DNA from: Plasmodium malariae
Taxonomy: Eukaryota > Apicomplexa > Aconoidasida > Haemosporida > Plasmodiidae
Assembly: GCF_900090045.1 (NCBI RefSeq)
Contig: NC_041781.1
Location: forward strand, 840,001 to 904,000
Length of the DNA: 64,000 nt
Direction of reading: 5' to 3'
Shown here: in pieces, positions 56,049-64,000 of the stretch
Numbering within the stretch: position 1 is the first letter of the stretch
How the letters are laid out: every line of letters starts with the position of its first letter
The notes under the pieces: generated by a model
What the model was told of the DNA's origin: nothing
The model's database searches: none
Seen by the model: only the letters and a program-made list of their open reading frames with translations
Made by a program: the position numbers and the translations under genes

Positions 56049-56944
56049 ATAATAACGCGTACAAGTCATGCATAAATTCATAATACATGCAGATTGGAAA
56101 CGTAAAATAATCGAAAGTCAATCTGATTTAAGTCGATGATCTTGCGAAGATAATAAACTGGTTTTCGTAAGATAAAAATACGTAATAATATTTCCTTTTT
56201 TAAAGGTGAAGGGAATGTAAGGGTATTAGGAAGGAGGACAATACCTGTGGAGTGTATATTTAGTTTTTCCTTTTTTTCTTTTTTTCCCATTTTTTCTTGT
56301 TCACATTAAGGAAATAAAGATGTCATTAAGTTATTTAACACTTCGTTTTATGTAGTCAAATTTTATATAATTGTAGATACGTGCTTAAAAAAGTATAGTT
56401 GAAAAATAAAGACTTATGAATATTCTGCGGATTGTCGAAATATGTCAACAGGGTGTTATATAATATTTCGTTTGTGAGTAGATTATAAAGGCGCATTTAG
56501 ATTTTTTTTTTTATTAAATAAATTAATCTTTAGGCACCTTGGGTGTTTAAGATGCATATGCAATATTAATAATAAAATAAAAAAGAAAAAAAATAGTCCT
56601 TTGTTTCATAATAAATATTTCTTTTGTAGTCATATTAAAACTTCGGGAAAAATAAATACATTGTAAAAATGCACTATATAACACGTTATATAATATAATA
56701 AACTGCTAGTTTTATGACCCGTAATTGATGCAGAATTATTGCTTTTTTTTAGATGAAAAAAAAAAAAAAATTACATAAAAAAAAAAAAAAAAATGAAAAA
56801 AAAAAAAGAAAAATGAATAAAAAAAAAAAAGAAAAATGAATAAAATTAAGGATACCCTTTTTTTTTCCCATAGTTTCATATAAAAGCGCATTGCACATTT
56901 AATGTTCTGTTTTGGAAGAGGCATATCCTTCTGCAAATTTTCTA
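53733..56944. other. Divergent intergenic region, 3.2 kb
   Basis: Shared upstream region of PFK9 (-) and the PUS-like gene (+). The first 90 bp next to PFK9 is GC-rich with GTATACGCGTG repeats and is probably 5' UTR. The rest is AT-rich, with (TA)n at 55439-55464 and 56000-56045 and many A-runs near 56755-56835. No gene seen. Confidence 0.7.
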
Positions 56945-59266
56945 ATGAAAAAATTCAATAAGGAAATTAGACTAATTTACAGAACGTTGGACGATAAATT
57001 TTTTGTCATCAACAAGCCTGTAAACTGGACTTTAACAAGAAAAAAAAAAAGCAAAAAAGCGCAACTTCAGTCGGAAGTGCAGTCGGAAGTACAGTCGGAA
57101 GTACAGTCGGAAGTACAATCGGAAGTACAGTCGGAAGTACATTCGGAAGTATACCCAAAAGCTCAGTTCCAACAAATAAAACCCACAAAACGAGACCAAT
57201 TTTTAGGCAAAAATGGTTACATTAACATACATGTGCTTAACGCATTAAAAAATTTAAGTAAAGCTGAAAAAAATGCATTTCTGTTTACGAACAATCCATT
57301 ATATTTATACAATGACATAAAATTCAACTTGAATGAAAACTTTCGCAGCAAGGGAGAACCTTACAACACATTACTAGAAAAATATTACATTGACTCTGTG
57401 TTACAATATGGTATCAATTCTGATATATATTATTTCCCCTATAAGTTACCCATATATATGAGTGGATTAGTAATATGTTGTCGAGATTATTATATTTATA
57501 AAAAATTTATTGAAATGATTAATGAAAATAAATTAATACGGAAATATAGATGTTTAATAAATGATCCATTCGTTTTTGTTAAAAATAAACAAATATCTTT
57601 TTTTCCAGAAGTTATACACAATTGTGCAGGTAATAGAAGCCTACACAAGGGTGAATATGCTCAGAATACGGTTGATGATGTAAAAAGAAATAAAGAAGAA
57701 AACGTAAATCGAAAAAAGGAATTGTTATTAGACATCAGTTCGTTGGAAGCACAAAAAGAGGCAAGTGGAATTTTCCCTTTTTATAACTTTTTTGATGATA
57801 ATACATATTCCACATGTTATTATGATCATTTAATTGATCATAAAATTGAGAAATTAAAAAATAAGATGAATCCTCAGATGATGCAACAAGGAAAGAAAGA
57901 AAAATACAACTCCGGTCAAATGTTCAGACGGAGTAAACAATTTAGTAACAACCACAGCAATAATAACGATTGCCATTATATATCGGCATTTTTAAAAAAA
58001 GGCCCCCCTATAAAAAGTCTTAACTGCTTTTTTACCTCCCTTCTCAAAAATGATAGTATCTCAAGTCCTGCTGGAGGAGTTAATAGCGATAATGGTAACT
58101 ATGATAAAGATAGCTATGATAAAGATAGCTATGATAAAGATAGGAATGATAAAGATAGGTATGGTTATGGTGCATACGACAATAGTAACTACGATAACGG
58201 TAACTGTGTTAATAGGGGATATGATAAGATTAGGGGGATCTACTTAAGCAGCGTTCCAGGTGTACAGCTGCCCGAACGGGGAAAAATTCCTCATAATACG
58301 AAAGAGTGCAATGATAGTTGCCTCTCAGCTGATATAAGAAAAAATAAATCGAACATTCTGAACAACATTAACGATTTAAATTTTCCTAATTTATACATGT
58401 CAAAGGACGGAAGAATAAATTTTCCATTATCTCTTTTTTTTAATGAAGGCAATTTTTTTACCTTTGATAAAGAAATGACAGAAGATTCTATACCCATTTC
58501 ATTAATTTATAAGATGGAAAATTATAAAACTTATATAGAAAAGAGGAAAGATTTATTATTAAAAAAGGGAGATGACTTAAGTTTATATCTTCAAAAATTT
58601 GCTGATATTTATTTGATTGATTTTGTTCTTTTAGATAACCCTAGGCCCGATTTGATTAGGCACCTATTTAGCGAATTAAAAACACCAATAATAAACGATA
58701 ACATATTTGATAGGACGACCTTTAAGAGAGATATAATTAACGAGCATATCTTAAGAGTGGAACGAATGGCAAAAGGAAAGGACAACTGTTCTTCTCTGTA
58801 TACATCCTTATCTCCTCTTACCACTTCCTTCAGCATTTTTGACGACAGATATGCCGAATGCACTAATGAAAAGAGCACAAATAAATGGGCAATAAATGGA
58901 GATAATAAATATAAGGAACATATCCTAAGTACATGTGAATCCCCCATGGATGCTTTCACTATACCGAATGAAGATTTGTCATACTTGGTAAACAGCACAG
59001 CGAACAGCACAGCAAACAGCACAGCAAAACCGAACAAAATTAATAGCTATTTTATACATGAAAAAAGCGACCAGGCGGGTGAGCAACAAAAATACGATAC
59101 ACACAATTACGAAACGCACAGTTATGACGAACGCAATTTCGAAAAGAAGAAAACTGGAAATAACTGTACGAACCTATGCTTAGAATTGTATCAGCTAGAA
59201 TTTTTTGACCCAGTCAGTAACGATCCTGTAAAAATTGAAAATTCTTTGCCCAGCTCATGGCTGTAA
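56945..59266 (+). CDS. Divergent pseudouridine-synthase-fold protein lacking the catalytic Asp
   Basis: About 773 residues from the ATG at 56945 (the open frame runs 11 codons further up without an ATG). Segments fit the RluA/TruA-like order: IRLIYRTLDDKFFVINKP near the N-terminus (family: ILYEDDDLLVVNKP); Y-K-L-P-I-Y-M-S-G at 166-174, aligned to H-R-L-D-x-x-T-S-G; LIRKYRCLINDPF (family: K.Y.ALV.G); DNPRPDLIRHLFSELKTPIINDNIFD (about 564; family: TGRTHQIRVHL..GHPILGD..Y); and a final LELYQLEFFDPVSNDPVKIENSLPSSW. The catalytic Asp is replaced by Pro169, so pseudouridylation activity is unlikely. The inserts are repetitive: QSEV units near the N-terminus and DSYDKD units near residue 390. An RNA-binding or ribosome-assembly role is inference. 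Confidence 0.72.
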   Translation: MKKFNKEIRLIYRTLDDKFFVINKPVNWTLTRKKKSKKAQLQSEVQSEVQSEVQSEVQSEVQSEVHSEVYPKAQFQQIKPTKRDQFLGKNGYINIHVLNALKNLSKAEKNAFLFTNNPLYLYNDIKFNLNENFRSKGEPYNTLLEKYYIDSVLQYGINSDIYYFPYKLPIYMSGLVICCRDYYIYKKFIEMINENKLIRKYRCLINDPFVFVKNKQISFFPEVIHNCAGNRSLHKGEYAQNTVDDVKRNKEENVNRKKELLLDISSLEAQKEASGIFPFYNFFDDNTYSTCYYDHLIDHKIEKLKNKMNPQMMQQGKKEKYNSGQMFRRSKQFSNNHSNNNDCHYISAFLKKGPPIKSLNCFFTSLLKNDSISSPAGGVNSDNGNYDKDSYDKDSYDKDRNDKDRYGYGAYDNSNYDNGNCVNRGYDKIRGIYLSSVPGVQLPERGKIPHNTKECNDSCLSADIRKNKSNILNNINDLNFPNLYMSKDGRINFPLSLFFNEGNFFTFDKEMTEDSIPISLIYKMENYKTYIEKRKDLLLKKGDDLSLYLQKFADIYLIDFVLLDNPRPDLIRHLFSELKTPIINDNIFDRTTFKRDIINEHILRVERMAKGKDNCSSLYTSLSPLTTSFSIFDDRYAECTNEKSTNKWAINGDNKYKEHILSTCESPMDAFTIPNEDLSYLVNSTANSTANSTAKPNKINSYFIHEKSDQAGEQQKYDTHNYETHSYDERNFEKKKTGNNCTNLCLELYQLEFFDPVSNDPVKIENSLPSSWL
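57060..57160 (+). repeat. 12-bp coding repeat (QSEV), about 7 copies
   Basis: Tandem AGTCGGAAGTAC units encode QSEV, inserted after the first strand-helix motif of the PUS-like protein. Confidence 0.92.
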
Positions 59267-60185
59267 TTTTTTTCGCTCCCAAAGCGCTTTCCTCAAGATA
59301 TATATATGCATATATCTATATATACATATATATATTTATCCGTTTATTTTATTTATCATATTGTTTTCATCCAGTGTACTTTTTTATTTTTCATTACTTT
59401 ATCATCCTTTTTTTTTTTTTTTTTTTTTTTATTATTCCACGTTATTTCCTATTTTATTGCATTTTATTTTTGTATACATTTAAAAGAAGCTATCATTCAC
59501 GTTTGTTTGTTTTACTCATTCTATGAAATGATAATTCCTTTTGTTCACGCACTATGCTATCACATTTAAAAAAATATATTGTTTCTATCAAATTTTCAAA
59601 CTTACTAATTATATGTTATTTGTTCCGGTTAGTATATAATACCTGTATAAATATACCTTTTTTAAAATTTTAAAAAAGTGCATCTTTATTTTTTGTATAC
59701 ATAACTGTTAAAATAGTGTATCTTTTTTTGTTATTTTAACTGCTAAAATTGTGCATTTATTTTATATTATATTATTTTATTTTATATTATTTTATTTTAT
59801 TTTTTTGTTTATTATATTTTCATTTTTATTTTATTTTTTTTTGTATCTTTTTAATATTGTCAACTTTTTGCTATTATTTTTATTATGATTATATTAATGA
59901 GCTAGATTAAAAAAAAAAAAAAAAAAAAAGAAAAGGTATAAACCACTATAAGTGTAGATAAGCTTTATAGTTGCATTCTACATTTCGTATAATTAAAAAT
60001 ACCTAGTACTATAAGTTAAAAAAAAAAAAGAAGCAAAGTCGTTATATATATATATATATGTATATGTACGGGCATGTATATGTTTGTATTAATGTGCATA
60101 CAATATAGTGAATAGATCAGGTACGGATAACAGAGGAACCAAACACAGGAATTTGTCAACGTTATCCGGTTGAGAAGTTACTAGG
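59267..60185. other. Intergenic region between two plus-strand genes
   Basis: T-rich 3' flank of the PUS-like gene (poly(T) at 59410-59430, TTTTATTATATTATTTTAT repeats near 59760-59850), a poly(A) run near 59910 and a (TA)n near 60044. The final 100 bp is less simple and is probably the 5' UTR of the next gene. No coding frame supported. Confidence 0.72.
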
Positions 60186-60869
60186 ATGATGAAAATAACA
60201 AGGGAAAGGAAAAAATATCGAATTAGTAATCCATACTGTGAGACGAAAAAACTAGCTGCTAAAGAAAAAACAAAAGAGCTAAAAAAGGAAAGAGGTGTAG
60301 ATGAGGTAGGATTTGAGGATAGCTGCATTGAGAAAAACAGTGCTGCTGAAAAATTTATGCGAATTTATAATCAGCATTTAGAGCATAATGAAGACCTAGA
60401 GAAATATAAAAAAGAAAAGGAAAATATTCAGGAAAAGAAAAGAAAAACAGCTAACAGAAAGAAAATAAAAAAGCTGAATTTTAAATTGAAAAAGAATAAT
60501 CTTTTAGAAAAATTAGTAAAAAATAAGGCGTTTATTAAAGCTAATGAAACAGTGTTAGCATCGGCCAAAAAAAGGAATAATAAGGATCTTTCTTTTATAA
60601 ATACACCAAGTAATAGCAAGAAGTTTAAGGAACACTTTAACAATTTAGAAATTGAGGCTGATATGAAAAGTGTAGCAACAAATAATCCGAAAAAAAAAAA
60701 AAAATATATTAAACATAACATAGAAACAAAAGAAGATGTACTGAAGGAATATGACAAAATAATTTATTCAAGTAAATACTTGCAAAATCCCCTTGAATAT
60801 GCTAAAAATATTGTAGAAGACAGAAAAGAGAAACAAAAAAAAAAAAAAAAAATTGCGCATTTTGAATAA
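60186..60869 (+). CDS. Lys-rich basic protein of unknown function
   Basis: Single exon, 227 residues. Two adjacent ATGs (60186 and 60189) could both start it. The sequence is dominated by Lys, Glu and Asn, with long helical, probably coiled-coil, stretches: EDLEKYKKEKENIQEKKRKTANRKKIKKLNFKLKK (about 80-115) and LKEYDKIIYSSKYLQNPLEYAKNIVEDRKEKQKKKKK at the C-terminus. A more polar conserved-looking block LSFINTPSNSKKFKEHF lies near residues 136-152. The many basic clusters would fit a nuclear or nucleolar protein, for example a ribosome-biogenesis factor, but I do not recognise a family, and that role is inference from composition only. Confidence 0.75.
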   Translation: MMKITRERKKYRISNPYCETKKLAAKEKTKELKKERGVDEVGFEDSCIEKNSAAEKFMRIYNQHLEHNEDLEKYKKEKENIQEKKRKTANRKKIKKLNFKLKKNNLLEKLVKNKAFIKANETVLASAKKRNNKDLSFINTPSNSKKFKEHFNNLEIEADMKSVATNNPKKKKKYIKHNIETKEDVLKEYDKIIYSSKYLQNPLEYAKNIVEDRKEKQKKKKKIAHFE

Positions 60870-61791
60870 GACAGCTTTTGTTTAGCCTGATAAATATTTA
60901 TGTATAAAAATATTTCCTCCCCATTGTGCATACACACATTATAGCTGCGTAAGCTTTTCACGTGGGTTAAGAGCACGTACATTTAAGGAAATAAAAATAT
61001 TTAGCAGCATGTACATGAAATAAAAATAATATATTTAGCAGCATGTGCACGAAATAAAAAAATAATTTTTTTTTGTAATGTAATACACGTTTCGCCATTT
61101 TCTGAGCTAACATCAGTTTACATAAGTAGAAAAAAAAAAAAAAAAAATTATATATATGCTTCTATGAACATATTTACATTTCTTATATATATATATATAT
61201 TAATCAATTTTGTGCGTAAATTGTTGGAACCTTTTAAATTCCCTGCTCCCTAATTATGTGCGCCATTTTTTTACCGTACTTTAAGACTGAGTACAATTTT
61301 GGATATTCCTTCTATTTACTGCCATTTTTTCTTTTTTTATTACTTATCTTACATTTTATACTTTTATTTTTAATATATATTTTTTTAAATTAATTAAAGT
61401 TATACAACTTTTTATCACTATTTTTCTCAATTTTTAAACGAAAAAAAAACACGCATTGGTTATCCATATATATATATATACATATATGTATGTACGTATA
61501 CATGTGTATGCCCGCGCATAGAAGAAAATGTGCACGAAAAAAATGATAACAGAAAAAGACTAAATGGAGCAAAATATATTTGCAGTGAGGATAAAGCACG
61601 TTATTGTTTTTCAGAAAAGATTTGCATGAAATATAAAAAAATTATATAGATTTGCTGATAATGTTAGGTGTTTAAAAATTGTACACCTGGGAATAATAAA
61701 TCAAATGAATTAATACGCACACATGTACATATATATATATATATATGTATATGTGTGTGTATATGTATATATGTGTATATGTTCATATGGC
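60870..61791. other. Convergent intergenic region
   Basis: Shared 3' flanks of the Lys-rich gene (+) and the small two-exon gene (-). AT-rich with a duplicated AGCAGCATGTRCAYGAAATAAAAA motif (about 61002-61060), (TA)n tracts and poly(A). Nothing coding is seen. Confidence 0.7.
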
Positions 61792-62733
61792 TCAATTTTT
61801 TATGTGTTTCTTTGGACCCCCATCAACATTTTTATTTTTGAACTTATTTTGAATATAATTGTGCATAATATTTTGTAATTCTATATTTTCCTTTAGGCCT
61901 GGCTGTTCCTTTAATAATTTCTCGTCGATTTCTAATTCTTGCCTCCATTTCCTTGGTACTTCGACCCTTTTATATTTTTTAAGTATTTCTGGGGTTGCGT
62001 AGTTACCCTTTTCTCTTTTTAACACTTCTTCTCTTGCCTTTTCTAAAATTTTTTTCTCTTCAAGTAGTAGTTCCAAATATTCAGCTCTGTCTATATACTC
62101 CAAATCGAAAAAATTAATCGGCAAATTGTTGTCAACGGCTATTTGTGCCTTTTTCGCTAGCTCGTAGTCGAATTCAACCATAGCGTTTACATTCTCCTGG
62201 GTTAATATGGCTCTTGGTCTTGTTATTAGCTTCATTTCAAGCAGCTGTGATACCGCCATAACACCTTTAGAAAAAAGAAAAGACGGGGAAACGAAAAGTG
62301 AAAGGAAATATTATAGCGACAGGTTAATGTGAAAAATGAAAGGAAAGTTTATAGAGATAGAATAAGGGAAAAATGAAAAATTCATAGCACAGTAAAATAA
62401 TGAAAAAGTGATAGCTACTGAACATATAACATTCGTTCATCAATTAAAATGTTCGTCTAACTTTGTCATTTTTTAACTGTTTTAAAATTTTATTTCTCAT
62501 AAAAATGTACTGAATATAGCCCAAGAGTACATTTTTAAAGACCATGTTCATATATATGTATTTTTTTTCTTCCTTCTCCTCCTCTTCTTTTTACATTTTT
62601 ATTTCCTTTGTTTTTTTTTCTTATTATGTATACCTGGGTGAGATATAAACGTTGTTTTATTTTGACGCACTCCAAAAGAAACTAAAACATCACAAACTTT
62701 GTTTGATAAATTTTTAACACTTTTAAATATCAT
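61792..62733 (-). CDS. Small two-exon protein, possibly mitochondrial
   Basis: Exon 1 is 62733-62634 and exon 2 is 62264-61792. The donor CACCCAG|GTATAC and acceptor TTCTAAAG|GTGTT join as G|GT (Gly), giving 190 residues. The N-terminus MIFKSVKNLSNKVCDVLVSFGVRQNK is basic and amphipathic with one acidic residue, as in a mitochondrial presequence. The remainder is helical and charged (EYLELLLEEKKILEKAREEVLKREKG, then YATPEILKKYKRVEVPRKWRQELEIDEKLLKEQPGLKENIELQNIMHNYIQNKF), a composition common in small mitoribosomal or respiratory-complex accessory subunits. I do not recognise the family, and the location is inference. A single-exon reading would start at the internal Met (62259) and lose the presequence. 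Confidence 0.78.
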
Positions 62734-64000
62734 TATTTCAAGTTGATATGAGAAAATATGAAAAATCAAAAATTACAGCAATTCGCTATTTGTCAGAAAA
62801 ATGCGCCTATATACACACATATGCATATATACGTATATATATATATATATATGTGGGTACACTGACTAATGTATGAACAACATGGTTCATGTGCAGTTAT
62901 GCAGGTAGCTTTCTCAATATTATCTACCAAATTTGTTGTAATTATGTACACTCTGACATTTTATATGAACTCGTATAACATTCGCTTATTATATATATTG
63001 TGTTTTAAAAAAAAATGAATATATAACAAAAGTATGGTAAATATACTGCTGCATAGAGAACGTGACGTAGCCTATTTTTATTATTTTCTTTTCTATCTTT
63101 TTTTTTTTACTTTCCTCTAATTCACAAATGAGGATACTAATAAAAAAAAAATATATCGAACAAATACTACATAAAGGATTGTTATATGTACATATATATG
63201 CGTATATATATTTATTTCCTTTATCATATTTTTATATTAAAAAAATATAGTGTCAACAAAAAGGTAAAAATTAAAAGGTGTAAATCTTAAAAATGAAATG
63301 ATGAAAAAGAGAAAAAATACAATATGGTAAAAATTTTACAGAATTAGAAAAATATTTTATATATAAAAAAGTTTTAGGATGGAAATTTTTAAAAAATATA
63401 TACTGTTAAAAAAAATTTCGACTAATTTTGTATTTATTCTTCTGCTCTTTTTATTCATTGAGAAAATGAATGCAAGCTTAAAAGTATGCTATTCCGCACT
63501 TTACCATTTGGTGAAACTTTTTTTGTTTTTGTAATGTGCATTTAAGAAGAGCAATTATTTTGTTTTGTTTTGTTTTGTTTTATTTTATTTTATTTTATTT
63601 TTTTTTTTTTTTTTTTTTTTTTCTTTACTGCGGATGTTTGAATATGCATTTTTCAACATCCCAACAAATTCCTTCGTGCGTTTGTAAGTTCAATAAGTGT
63701 GGTGCTGTAAATTAAGCAAAAAGAAAAGACGTAATTTTACAAATATATTTGCGTATATAAATGTGTATATGCGTATATGCGTATATATATTTTTTTTTTT
63801 GTTTTTTTATAATTAGTATAACCATGACGTTAAAGGCTAATTTTTTGTAGCACAAAATTTTGAGAAGGTTGCAATATTTGAGTTTTAAAAAAAAAAATAA
63901 AAAAATTTCATTTTATACTAGTCTTATTTTTGTTATATTTGGAACTTCTATTTTTTCTTTTGTTAATATTTAAAATGCACTGTCTAGGGCAAAACTTTTC
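62734..64000. other. Upstream region at the window edge
   Basis: AT-rich sequence 5' of the small two-exon gene, with (TA)n at 62836-62851, A/T runs, a TTTTG then TTTTA pentamer run ending in poly(T) at 63559-63621, and GTATATGC repeats near 63755-63788. No coding sequence supported. Confidence 0.7.

Noticed and set aside
56902..56961. Upstream ATG giving MFCFGRGISFCKFSNEKIQ before the PUS-like gene
   Set aside because: It is in another frame and stops after 19 codons; it may be a short upstream ORF but not the gene start.

Overview
The window is a piece of nuclear chromosome from a malaria parasite (genus Plasmodium). The grounds are extreme AT richness with long poly(dA), poly(dT) and (TA)n tracts; short introns with GT..AG borders; Asn/Lys/Ser-rich low-complexity inserts inside otherwise conserved proteins; and the gene content itself. 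From memory, the run of an MFR4/ApiAT2-type transporter, a GINS subunit, a BSD-domain protein, type II NADH dehydrogenase, UBC9 and the fused double-domain phosphofructokinase PFK9 matches P. falciparum chromosome 9 around PF3D7_0914700-0915400. The species cannot be fixed by eye. The abundance of GTATGTATGTG-type minisatellites and the moderate Asn content suggest a non-falciparum species such as P. malariae or P. ovale (inference).

Layout. 1.1-3.6 kb (-): tRNA m1G37 methyltransferase TRM5, whose C-terminus lies in a second exon behind a satellite-filled intron. 8.0-11.2 kb (+): a six-exon gene for a plant-like At4g15545-type coiled-coil protein. 12.1-18.1 kb (-): a two-exon, 1881-residue coiled-coil and Asn-rich protein of unknown role. 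20.1-21.0 kb (+): transcription elongation factor ELF1, two exons. 23.1-24.7 kb (+): an MFS/ApiAT amino-acid-type transporter. 27.2-27.8 kb (-): GINS subunit PSF3. 30.5-34.1 kb (+): BSD-domain protein. 35.1-36.7 kb (-): NDH2. 39.2-40.3 kb (-): UBC9 in four coding exons, probably with a spliced 5' leader. 43.1-44.1 kb (+): unknown protein. 44.7-47.4 kb (-): helical-repeat protein, probably organellar RNA-binding. 49.4-53.7 kb (-): PFK9. 56.9-59.3 kb (+): a divergent pseudouridine-synthase-fold protein lacking the catalytic Asp. 60.2-60.9 kb (+): Lys-rich basic protein. 61.8-62.7 kb (-): small two-exon protein, possibly mitochondrial.

These are unrelated housekeeping genes, each with its own promoter, as is normal for Plasmodium; there is no operon. 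Loose themes are energy metabolism (PFK9, NDH2), replication and transcription (PSF3, ELF1), SUMO conjugation (UBC9) and RNA modification or organellar RNA (TRM5, the PUS-like protein, the helical-repeat protein). Intergenic gaps of 0.6-4.4 kb are filled with homopolymers, (TA)n and many distinct minisatellites. No tRNA or rRNA gene, mobile element or CRISPR array was recognised.

The most interesting points are the catalytically dead-looking pseudouridine synthase homologue, the asymmetric decay of the second PFK half, the satellite-bearing introns that hide real exons, three GC-rich non-coding islands that could be structured RNAs or leader exons, and a nested inverted repeat near 41.1-41.3 kb.
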